DNA of 64,000 nucleotides, from NCBI GenBank assembly GCA_016508695.1, contig VNKQ01000015.1, positions 248,001 to 312,000 of the forward strand, given 5' to 3'. The stretch is from Hyphodiscus hymeniophilus. Taxonomy: Eukaryota > Ascomycota > Leotiomycetes > Helotiales > Hyphodiscaceae. Below, piece by piece: positions 54,063-64,000 of this stretch. Position 1 is the stretch's first letter; each line of letters begins with the position of its first letter. A model generated the notes under the pieces. That model was not told the DNA's origin. It searched no databases and saw only the letters and a program-made list of their open reading frames with translations. Both the position numbers and the translations under genes were made by a program.

Positions 54063-54868
54063 TCATGACCCTTTCGTTGCTCGAATAACATAGAGCGGAT
54101 CCTGCCCGCTGACACCCATAAATCCTCGACTTCCTTCTTTCAAAATCACCTCTTCGACGTCTTTCCAGCCCCCACTCGCCCAGAAATAACCTCCAACCCA
54201 CTTCCGTCTTTCTTGGTCATTCATTCCCATCCACCTCCCTATAACCTTTGTTGGGAAACATCGGTCACTGAAAGCCATGTGCGCCGACCCTCCTTCTTTC
54301 AACACTCTTTGCATCTCATCAAAGACTTCTATGGGCTTTACCAAATAATCGACCGAAACATTGCAGATTACCACATCGACGGTCTTGTCACCGACTTCAC
54401 TTAAAATCGGTGACTTATTGAGATCTCTCACGTAGTTCTTTGTCAAGTGTGTGTTTCGTGATAATTCTGCAGCGTTCATCCCGTACCCCACCATCATCTG
54501 CGGTTTCAACGAGGGGGGAAGATGCGAGACCCAGCTTCAGATGTCAGATGTTAGCAAAGGGAATTGGGGTGATTGAATTTTGCAACATACCTTGAGCACA
54601 CATCCACGACACTGCTGTTGGGTTTTATGATATCGCCATAGTAGCTTTTCAATGCTTCAATTGCTCCCTCATCGATATGCTGTACAAATCTCGGCTGAGA
54701 GTACCAGTGCGTATCTGAGGATTCGTCTTGCCGCAGAAAATCGGCCGGGATGTATTTGATTGTAGGTGGATAAAGCGATCTCGGAAGTTTCTTGATCAAG
54801 GGCTGTGGTAAGGACGACATGCTGCGCACTAATGGAGCACTCAGCCTCATGAGTAATGGTTGGAGCAC
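54063..54868 (-). CDS. Class I SAM-dependent methyltransferase (type 11)
   Basis: Two exons, complement(join(54063..54534, 54591..54868)), give 249 aa; the intron is 56 bp with donor GTATGT. The N-terminal 30 residues are basic (MLQPLLMRLSAPLVRS), possibly a mitochondrial presequence; MSSLPQPLIKK would be an alternative start. WYSQPRFVQHIDEGAIEAL leads to NSSVVDVCSSWVSHLP (motif I position, residues about 83-98), GYGMNAAELSRN, DVVICNVSVDYL and EMQRVLKEGGSAHMAFSDRCFP. Motif I lacks the usual GxGxG (VDVCSSWVSH), which is characteristic of a widespread eukaryotic family of unknown substrate with this same signature. Being a conserved housekeeping type, it is probably not a cluster enzyme even though it lies 2 kb from the precursor. 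Confidence 0.88.
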
Positions 54869-55647
54869 TGTGTATTTATGAACCCCTTCCTACTGTATTT
54901 AGGAATTAAATTCGAGCACTGTTGTACCAAAAAAGGTGGGGAAAAGTATAACTTGGTCTCTCCAAGTTGTCGAGATCGTCTTTAGATTCCGCAACCTCAC
55001 AGAGCTCGAGATGTCGACGTCATTGAAGCCTTCGGGGCTAAGTTTAGAATAGATTTTGATCCACTCCACTCTTCTAAATTGGTTTGTGGAGGCTTTTCAT
55101 TAAATCTCTCGATTCGTTTCAATCGTATTAGATTCTCTGTCACAAAGAACAGACATGCTGATGATGAGCAAATTCAACCATGCTAGAGGCATCGAAGGTC
55201 ACGTGATAATTGGTCAGAACCACAAGGTCATGCGTAAGCCTCACTGTAAACCTTCCGTATAATTTTGAGAATATCATGTTACCGCGCAACGTCTGATATC
55301 AGACTAGGAGTAAAACTATCAACCTCGGTTGACCATGCACTACGCCTGTTGAGCTCGATTCCGAGACTCTTCTCTTGCTGACGATTCGACGTAACTCACT
55401 ACGCAGTCTATATTGTATGTCTGGGACCATCCAAATACGCACACGGCAGCTCAGATTCATATTAACTACGATGCACTCACCATCGGTCATAATCTACATG
55501 TCACACTGAAACAACTCCGTTACGATGGCGTCATGATGAAGGACTATCTTCTCGAAAAGTTGTCATTCCAATCTCCAAACAATAAGTGCCTCTGCTTTAG
55601 GTGTTGTTGAGGAGTGTTTCGTTCTCTTTCATTCTAAGATCATCCTC
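54869..55647. other. Intergenic region
   Basis: Between the methyltransferase start and the oxoprolinase 3' end; short ORFs only. Confidence 0.5.
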
Positions 55648-58600
55648 CTACTTAGGAGCAAATTCCAAAACGACGCTCTTAGGCTCTACGTACTTGCCAA
55701 GTGGCTTGTAAACCACATCCTTATACCCCATTGCAGCAGGTCCCCCAATCTCCAATCCTTTTGGGGTATCGCTCCAACGTGGGCTACAAGTGATACCCAA
55801 TACTGTAACCATCACGCCGTACCGGTATTCTGGAACTCCCAAAGCTTTCCCGCTCTGTGTATCGAGTACCGCGATCAAATCCGGCACCATTGCCACGTAT
55901 TCCTCGATACCATCATCCCCCACATGCTTCGCGTAGATATTCTCGTTCTTGAAAGGGATCTTGAGGATGCCTCCGACTGCAACGGTACTCGTATGACCAG
56001 ATGACTCGAGCTCTTCATCGGCAATTTGCTGGACAGTAATCTCGCCATATGAGTGACCTTTCCAGAGTCTTCGCTCGACTCCAATTATTTTACCACGGAA
56101 GAGAACTTTGGCAGTTTCAGGGCCACCGACTTCGTCGACGATTTGTTCCGCTATAGTGCTGGTTGTGTTATGAGCTTTAGCCTGCGCAATGCATCTGCCT
56201 ATCCTCCAAGCCAGACTTATCGTGTTCAGAACCGAGTATTTGACCACTTTTTCTTTGGTCGTAGGCTTCGCTGCCATCCCCACTCGACTTCCCATTTCTG
56301 AGCATGAAGCTCGAAGCGCGCGATCAACGATCTCATCGTTTGTGGTCTTGGTCATCAAGATAGATTTCCCATCACCTGAAGCAATCGCACATGGTACCAG
56401 TTGACCAGTCTCATACACGCAGAGAGTGGTCTGCCAGTATGTAGGATAGGCTCGACCCATCCAGTCGGCCTGTCAAGTCTCAAGTCAGCATGCTCAATAA
56501 GTCAGAATTGTGAATACAGACAAGAGTGTACTCCAAAAGTCTCACGAGTCCAAAGCTCGAGACAGACCGGAAGTAGGTAACAATACTCTAAGGAATTGGG
56601 GAAGCTCACGTCCACGGTAGGTCGGTCAAAATATTTTGAACTGCCCGCCAGTAAAGGCTGCAACCCATTTGCCCCACCAATCTCGAGGCTCATCACGACG
56701 TCGAAGGAATCATGCTTGAAGTATTCCATAAGCTCCGTCATGGCTTCGACAGTCTCGTTGGCTGACAGTCGCTCGTTAGAGACAGCAGGACTTCCCATGT
56801 GGCCACCCCAGTAAACGACGTCGTCTTCTTTCATCGTACTCGAATCGATAATGCGCATTGTGTAACCAGCACGAATGAGGTCGCGAAGCTTGATGTATTC
56901 GGAGAAGGGCGACCCTCCTCCAGCACATCCTAATACATAACAGCCATCTGCCAGCCATTCCACATCAATCTCCGAGACGAACCATTCTGGCTGTCCGGTT
57001 TTGAGGTTGTTCATAACGTTTGGCTTGTAAGTATCTACGTCCACGATGGGGCGAGGGTCCTGGATCGGGCTTTCTGATTCTTTGGCTCTTTCCTCGACGT
57101 ACACTTCTTCATCCTCTGCTTCGAGTTCAACTGGCAGAACTTCAAAGGCATATGGATCTGGGGAGAACTCTCCCACCGCTCGTGCAATGACGCGGACTTG
57201 ATTTGCAACATATTGCAGGGGAATAGCATCGACTTCTGCTAACGTGACAGTTTCCAGTTTTGCTCCGGCTGCTATGGCACGTTCGACCGCCATGACCTTT
57301 GCTTTTTCTACAATCTGTCCAATGCTTTGCTCCGCTGTGCTTTGGATCATATCAACTGTCCCGCCAATTTTCGAGATCGCTGCACCGACAGCGTTCGCAA
57401 CAGAGTGGAAAGGTGGCTGAATAACTTCGGAGACCCCAGAAATCTCTTTCGGACATATTACTGATCCACCTCCAACAAGGAGCACTGGCAATGGCTCGGG
57501 TGACGTTTTCATTTGATCGACGACTCGTTCCAATAAGGCTTTTATCCGTGCCTGTGCGGCAGTAACGGAAGTAGAGGAAAGGTCTCGAACTTTGGATGGG
57601 TCGCCGATGTCTTCGCCAGCCGCTACTGAGATATCTGTGGCCGTAAGAACATAACCGCCGAATACTTTGGCTTTATTTGTTAAATAATGTCCGACTGAGT
57701 CCGGACCAACCGAAACTTCTCCATCTTTCAAACGAACAATGGAGCCACCACCCAGCCCGATTGATTCGACATGTGGCATAGAGAAATTGATTTTGACTCC
57801 AGCGACTTCGACGTATGCTGAAGCTTGACGAGGGAAGCCAGAAGGGAGCAACACACCAACATCTGTAACATCAGTAAACTACACACATGTCGATCGTGCT
57901 GAACCTACCAGTCGTGGTCCCGCCAACATCAACGACAATAGTCGACGTCTTTTTCCCATTCTGTGAGAAGCTGGATAGGCCAAGATAGGCGGCTCCTCTC
58001 ATAGAATTTGTCGGACCAGACGAGAATGTTCGGATAGGCAGATTTGCGGCAGCAGGTGCGTCGATCAATGTGCCATCATTCTGAGTCAGATACAAGGCGC
58101 AATGCAAGTCAAGTCTCCTCATTGCAGCTCTGAATCCTTTGATCGTCTTTCTGGCAAATTTCAAGATCGAAGCGTTCAGAATCGATGCATTTTCGCGCTC
58201 CAAGAAGCCGATGTTGGATACTTCGGAGGAGCACACGATATCAACGGTTGGCAACTCTCTTTTGATTATCTCTCGTACGTGGTGTTCTTGCTTGAAGTGC
58301 TCGTCGATGGGTGAGAAGACGCCTGAGATCACGATGGCATCGATCCCGAGGCGTTTGATTTCATGACATTGGTCAACAACTTCGGACTCGACAAGTGGCG
58401 CTTCTTCGGAGCCGTCGATATGAAGGCCTAGTCAATTAGTTGAAGAATCAAGTTCCATTTATTATCAATCCTCACCTCCGGAGACAAAACAGTAATATCC
58501 ATTCATAATTTGCTTTAGAGCAAGTGGAAAGTCCGAGAATGGCGGAATCTGTTTTGTGAAGCTTTTCGACAGTCGAATAATGGCCACTTTGGACAACCGC

Positions 58601-58939
58601 CTCGAATCGTGCTCAACAATCGCATTTACGAAATGGGTTGTCCCAATCGTGAGACAAGCGATTCTATTTCTGTCGATCTTGGATTGTTCAAGCACGCTTC
58701 GAACGGCTATTTCAATGCCATCTGTCACATTTGGACTTGTAGTTGGAGTCTTTTGCTGCGCCAAAACGCCCCGGTCTGGCGCGCCCGATAACGAGGGATC
58801 CAGAATGACTGCATCTCTATGAATGGGTCAGCCAGGTCAGCCTCAATTGGAGGATTAAAGATATAAGGGGAGTTCACGTGTTTGTTCCGCCAACATCCAC
58901 ACCAATACGTAGAGTTTTTTGAACCACAACGCTGCCCAT
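55648..58939 (-). CDS. Hydantoinase/5-oxoprolinase-like protein with C-terminal DUF917
   Basis: Five exons, complement(join(55648..56469, 56610..57862, 57909..58427, 58476..58816, 58878..58939)), encode 998 aa. The start MGSVVVQKTLRIGVDVGGTNT opens Hydant_A_N (phosphate-binding DxGGTxTD). IACLTIGTTHFVNAIVE and GLHIDGSEEAPLVE follow. HyuA (about residues 220-520) has TFSSGPTNSMRGAAYLG, STIVVDVGGTTTDVGVLLPSG (second ATP-binding DVGGTTTD) and VESIGLGGGSIVRL. Residues about 595-990 are DUF917 (YVLGCAGGGSPFSEYIKLRDLIRAG, DDVVYWGGHMGSPAVSNERL, PTVDADWMGRAYP). Relatives hydrolyse hydantoins or 5-oxoproline with ATP. Introns at 57863-57908 and 56470-56609 rebuild conserved blocks exactly. The substrate is open, and no partner HyuB subunit is in the window. 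Confidence 0.92.
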
Positions 58940-61748
58940 TGCGATAGCTTTCTGCGCTTCCGGCAGATGATGGATTTAAATGAGTCAACTGAACGGTGGA
59001 CCGAAATCGGGAAAATAATAAGTGAGTTTTGTCACAAGATTGGAGGCTCTGGATAGATAGGCCTTAAGAGTTGGCGAAACAAGATCCTTATCGTGAGAAC
59101 TCGTTTGGCCAGATGACTTCTTGACTGAATATCGAAAGAGGAATTTCAAGAAGCTCAACGCCGCGCTCAAAGGATTAAATATTTGCTGCTCCATGCTGGC
59201 TTATCCGTCGCTGATCAAAAATGGGGGGGACTCAACCCAAGGCCAGCGGCCTAAGTTTAGCGGAATTACAGCCTCTTTTTCCCTCGATCGGTCATCTTCA
59301 TATGATCGGCCAACTCCTGTCTGTAGCCACTAGATTATCCATTGTAGTCGAAATATGAGGAGCTACCTGTTGGGTACTTGTCATGGGTCGGGAAATGGCC
59401 AGAACTTTGAGTCCGGGCAGAAAGAAAGAAGGGTCGTGAAATCTTGGAGTACTCAACTCTGGACCTCCCTACCAGCTGGAAGCAAATGAACAAACAACCC
59501 AGTAGCATCTCCAAGGACGGAGATTCTGTGATCCCTAATCGAAATGCTTACACTTACCTTTTGAGGGAGACAAGCAGGTTCACGTCAAACGCATCTTAGG
59601 TGTTCTTTTCACGCTTCGCATATTGGCCAACAAGTCTTGGCGAAGTCCTAGATCACAGGCGGTAGAATGTTTCTCCGACCCCGAGAAATGCTGTAGCAGA
59701 AGCCAAAACAGACTTGACTTGCAAACTCACATAACAAGACCACGACAAGACCTCGACAAGCGTGATAGATTCCACATACTCTACGAGACCGATTACCCCT
59801 TGACCGAAGCTCGGTGTTGTCTCCTTCGGAAGTCCTGAGGCGCTTAATAATGAGTCTTTTAAGTCCCGAAGCCATCCTATACTCATCTGGCTCAAGCTGA
59901 CAGTGGAGCTGTGTACATACTCCAATTCACATTTTGACCTCCCCTTCGCAGTATTCGGAGCCCTGTGTGGCAAAATGCCCTCATTTGCACTCTGCTTCAG
60001 CTTATTCGAAGAGACAGCTATCATTTAGTTTCATTCTCAAGATTTTTCTTCCACATCACCGTCTTTTCTACCTACCCGACTACTAATGCCCAGCTCTAAA
60101 TTCTCAGCGACCCGTTGAACTCATTCAAGAGAGGTGCAGCTCATGGAGCAATTGCAAGCAAAAACTCTCATTAGTACCGGCGTCATGGCCTAAAAACAGA
60201 TTAATATCTGTATCACCAAAGGGCATGCTGTTTATGGTTCCTGTCAGAAAGTCAGGATCCCAATCAATACCAAGCAGAGAGGAACACAAGTGTGTCATCC
60301 AGTCTTCACCAAGGAACCATTGGTCATTCAGCCTAACTGCGAGGTCGTTATCGCGAAAACAGGCTCCATACTGCAAACATGGAAACACTGCATCCGAGAA
60401 ACACCGCAAACATGGCAACCCCTATCACAACCAAACAGGAACACATACTCTCCGCACGTTGGCTTGCCCGCATGCGATTTCATCTTTGAGCCATGAAAAA
60501 CTTCACTAGCTATTTACTGCAGTCCTCAGCTTCATATTGGTGTCGGTGTCAGTGTCGGTGTCGATATAGCGGTCGATGTCGATATAGATGTCGATGTCGA
60601 TATAGATGTCAATGTCGATATAATGTCAATGTCGATGCTCCTATCTACGTCAATTAAGACAATGCTGTCAACTTCTCCTTGCTGATCAGTTATCATTCAA
60701 GACTAAATTGACCAGGCCAGCGCCTCTGCTTCCATGATGTCTTGTCACGACCTCTGTCTCACAGCAAACCGACTATCTTAAAGCACTGCGTCAAAAATAT
60801 TCAGGTATTAAAAATCGTTTTGCAACTTCTATAAGGTTTGTTTCCTCGAAATACAAAGCTGTAGATAGTAGACTTCCGTTTGATTGCGCAAACAGGAGAA
60901 ATCATGTCGTTTTCTGTTTGCTGTCCTCCGATGATTTGGCTTCTATACACTTACTGCTTCTATCAGACACAACTATGAACTCAATCCCTGGTCTATTTTC
61001 TTTTTGTCAGGCTGATAGTTGTCAGCCTTCGCGCTTGCCAAAGCACCGCAACTATTGGGTTATGCTTTGCTTCTGCCGAATAGCAGAAAGCTGGATGCAT
61101 CTCGATCAGTTACGATCTTATCCTTACCTAGGTATTTCTAGTAATAATGTGTTCCCGCAATTGGAATAATTCCGATAGACTCGCTAGCAGCAATGCATTG
61201 TCTGTTCGCTTCGACGATCGACGATACACTGCTGCCCATCAATTCCTTCCTAAATTGGACAACCATTCACACTAACCGCACCTTCATATTTTAAGGGGTG
61301 CTTTATACAACAAGCCTTTTATTAAACAGCTTGCTTCTCGTGCATTAGAGCCAGTGTTCCCTTTACATTTCGACTCACACTTCGCCTTTGACTTGTTCTT
61401 TGCACATTAAAATTGCCTTGACACCTTGGCAACACGTTGACGACACATCGACCCGACAACCCCTTAACCCACGTATAACTCAGCGACTCAGCGACAGCCT
61501 CTTTACGCATCAACAACCTTTTTCTCTTTCCCTCCATCAACAAACTTTTCACACATCAACGACCACTCTTGTCATCTGCATCTTAACGCATCAACGATCC
61601 TTTGCATGTTGACGCATCTTAATGTCCTACACTGCACGTGAAATCAGCACGCAACGGTAGCATCTCCATGCCCCCTCTTCATTGCGTTTGATTGACTGGC
61701 AATTTGCCGATAACGCACAGCAGTACACAAGCTAACAAGATATTCAGA
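58940..61748. other. Long intergenic region (2.8 kb) with simple repeats
   Basis: No gene recognised. It holds a degenerate GTCGAT/GTCGGT array (about 60539-60634) and, at 61430-61640, many spaced copies of a (A/T)CATCAAC/CATCGAC-like word in the leader of the SET gene. A 97-codon minus ORF at 60125-60418 is rich in Cys and Asp but is unrecognised. Confidence 0.5.
60539..60634. repeat. Degenerate GTCGAT hexamer array
   Basis: About 95 bp of imperfect GTCGGT / GTCGAT / ATAGAT hexamers, with a superposed GTCGATATAGAT period. Confidence 0.8.
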
Positions 61749-63890
61749 ATGGATTTTGCAGATTCGCTACATCCAAGAACCACCGCAGATATGACACCAA
61801 GCGAGCCACGAGTTGGGAAACCATCCTTAAATCCAGGCCGCCTCCAGAAGAAGATGGCAGCGGGACTGGCGTCACTGTACGATCCCGCCGACGATCCCAT
61901 CCCTTGGGATTCGGCATTATTCAACGGCTCCGAGGAAGACGTCGGCAAATATGAAGTTCGATCGGAATGGGTCGGCACAAGCCAGTTTTTCATTGAAAGC
62001 AATGTCGAATTGCAAGAAAATGTATTTCGTTACTCCTATAATTCTTCTAATGCCTCATGCTAATTCAGAAAGGGCTCGCTTGGCTCTCTTATCAATTATC
62101 ATAAAGCCATCGAACATGATTTATTCCAAAGCCCTTACGATCCACTCATACATCTCGATTATGCTGAATTGGTCAACAAATCGGGTTTTACAGATATTAG
62201 CACAGCAATATCACATCGAGCTTTGATTCTCATCGAAGGTTTTCTTAGTAAGGCACCAGAGTTTTACGATCAAGTCCGGAATGCTCTCGCTACTAGACTC
62301 CAATGTCACTCTAGTGGACCTTGCAGCCCTTACCTGATCGAGAAGGAAGCCCAAGAACTACATCTCCAGGCATATCGACATCTTTTGAACGGCTTGCTAG
62401 GCTGTGCTTGTTTCTGGGACGGCCTAGTAAAGGCAAAAATAGCCTTGGATAAGTGGCCAGAGGATCCTGTGTTGTCGGCAATAAGAAAGTCGTTGAAGGA
62501 GGGTTTTGAAGATCGCCACAATGGACTCAAAGCACTCGGCCCTGACCAAGAAGATTTGGTTGTTCGCACGCGCACGGGGAAGATATACCAGAAAGCGTAT
62601 CCCTGGATCCCGGCGGATCTCTACAAGCGAGCACCAGCACTCGTCCGAGAAGTTAACGAAAATTTCGGCGCCGGAAATTGTGAAGTCAGACCTGTGAACT
62701 TTGGATCACGTTCCTCCCTATCTGCATTGCCAGTGAGCCTGGAAGCCAGGGGAAAGCAAGATATTGGCCCACTGGGTGTTTTTGCGACTCGTGATATCAA
62801 AGCAGGAGAGCTGGTGATGGTCGATCAATCTATTACGGCCGTGTCCAGTATCTCTCCAAGCAAATTCGAGCACTGTGACGCCTGCCATGCTACTCTCAAA
62901 GCACCCTTCGTCCCAGAATCCCAAATTATCAGACCTGACTGTTGTGGGGCTGTTGCATACTGCAGCAGAGCTTGCTACCTCAAAGCTTTGAAAGGCAACA
63001 GCTACCACAAAGTACTCTGCCGGAAAAATTTCGAATGGTTATACGACTGCAATGGATCTGGTGTCTCAGCTGGAGCAGGGCACAAGTGGCAAAAAGTTAT
63101 GTTCCTCCGCATCATGGCTATCATTATCGCAGATCGTCGCCAACAGATCCTAGAAGGAAAAACTCCGACCCATCCTCTCAAACACCACATCGTTGCGCGT
63201 ATGGCAGCAAACTACGCTCCTATTGAGAAACTACACCCAAACGTACCCAGTGATTGGGAATACCATGAGAACATTGTTGCCCCCACCAAAATTCTCATGA
63301 TGCTTGACGTCAATATTTTTACGGACCGTGACTTCTCCCCAGAAGTAATACAAACGATCTACTGGCGCCTGGAGAACAACGTTAGCATGTCTATCGTTGA
63401 TTTCTCCCCTTCCCGACAGCAAACCCACGCCTCCAGACAAATCTCCGACACTTCAAACGAGAACGCAGTCCATTTGATTTGTCTCAGCCCACAATATCTA
63501 TTCTTCAACCACTCTTGCGAGCGTAACGTCTCCTGGCACGGCGCCATTTCTAACCCATGCGTCAGCCTCGACTGGATTACGGGCTACAACGGTCAAATCA
63601 TGAAAGTTGGTTCTAGCACTGTATTCTGCAAAGCAATTCGAGATGTAAAGGAATCAGAGGAGCTGAAGATCAGTTACGTTGGTGATCCAAGTGGTGGAGG
63701 TGTTGATGAGAGTAAAGAGATGGCGGCGGGCAGAAGGAAGGACATGAGAATCGGGTTGGAGAAGTGGTTCGTGGGCGGGTGTGGGTGTGAGCTCTGTGAA
63801 CGCGAGACGAGGGAGATGAGCGTTTGTGGGACTAATGGTGGGGAGGCGATGGATTTGAATTTGCTGAGCAAATTAGGGGGGCAGATGTGA
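61749..63890 (+). CDS. SET-MYND (SMYD-like) domain protein
   Basis: Two exons, join(61749..62021, 62073..63890), give 696 aa; the intron is 51 bp, with acceptor AAG at 62072 chosen because it keeps frame (the CAG six bases before is out of frame). Residues about 1-310 are helical, with a PEFYDQVRNAL segment and no named domain. The SET domain starts at GPLGVFATRDIKAGELV (about 320). It is interrupted by a Cys-rich MYND-like insert (CDACHATLKAP, CCGAVAYCSRACYLKALKGNSYHKVLC) and resumes with YLFFNHSCERNVSWHG (NHSC, about 568-574) and AIRDVKESEELKISYVGDP. A Cys cluster GGCGCELCERE near the end acts as post-SET. Such proteins methylate lysines of histones or other proteins using SAM. Substrate unknown. 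Confidence 0.88.
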
Positions 63891-64000
63891 GTGGCGCTGA
63901 AGTTGTGAAAGCGGCACGGCGAAGAAGGGAGAGTTGCTGATTTGAGGGCTCTTCTCAAAATGTTGTTTTTTGTTGGTATGTTTACTTCATGCGTAAACGA
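63891..64000. other. 3' flank of the SET gene at the window edge
   Basis: No further gene is visible. Confidence 0.4.

Noticed and set aside
54063..58939. Methyltransferase and HyuA-DUF917 as tailoring enzymes of the RiPP cluster
   Set aside because: Both belong to broadly conserved families and are separated from the precursor by a dead dynamin copy. Methyltransferases do occur in dikaritin clusters (UstM, PhomM), so this is a judgement and not proof.
60125..60418. 97-codon minus ORF with several Cys residues
   Set aside because: No upstream exon that fits, no signal peptide and no family resemblance; kept only as uncertain.
1..64000. tRNA, rRNA or CRISPR features
   Set aside because: No cloverleaf-like A/B boxes or spaced direct repeats were recognised by eye. 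A tRNAscan run would be decisive for tRNAs.

Overview
The window reads as nuclear DNA of a filamentous ascomycete (Pezizomycotina). Genes carry short introns of about 45-70 nt with fungal GTRNGT donors, CTAAC/CTGAC-like branch sites and YAG acceptors. A Zn(II)2Cys6 regulator, fungal MFS transporters, UstYa-type proteins and an AT-rich block mutated by repeat-induced point mutation (RIP) are present. A helotialean (Leotiomycetes) host would fit, but that is only an impression. All spliced models were built by hand and each closes in frame.

Layout. 1-4270: the 5' part of a phenol-hydroxylase-like FAD monooxygenase and a five-exon DHA1 MFS transporter. 4276-15827: an 11.55-kb Ty3/Gypsy LTR retrotransposon with 133-bp LTRs and a GTACT target duplication, destroyed by RIP to near loss of CpA/TpG. 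16-36 kb: ordinary genes, namely a 76-aa conserved small protein, a chlorophyllase-like alpha/beta hydrolase, a salicylate-hydroxylase-type monooxygenase divergent from a 15-exon Dal5-like transporter, a second FAD monooxygenase, a PAF-acetylhydrolase-like lipase, a small hypothetical protein and the tRNA-splicing endonuclease subunit Sen2.

37.2-52.2 kb is the most interesting part: a probable fungal ribosomally synthesised peptide (RiPP, dikaritin-like) cluster. A secreted precursor at 51395-52132 has ten near-identical 23-aa repeats, each full repeat ending in a Kex2-type Lys-Arg site. Around it are five UstYa-family (DUF3328) proteins (37269, 42041, 46975, 48631 and 49872), a Zn2Cys6 regulator (44207-46432) and an MFS transporter (39058-40932). 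In the likely pathway the regulator switches on the genes, the precursor enters the secretory pathway, Kex2 cuts at KR, the membrane-anchored UstYa proteins oxidise or cyclise the peptides, and the transporter exports the product. The repeats hold no Tyr, Phe, Trp, His, Cys or Pro, so the aromatic side chains used in known dikaritin rings are absent and any UstYa chemistry would have to act on aliphatic or polar residues.

52.2-64 kb: a dynamin-like GTPase relic, a SAM-dependent methyltransferase, a 998-aa hydantoinase/oxoprolinase with a DUF917 tail, a 2.8-kb spacer and a SET-MYND protein. These look like flanking genes and not cluster members. Gene relics (Copia-type gag, BTB, dynamin) lie at and around the cluster edges, which suggests an accessory, rearranging region.
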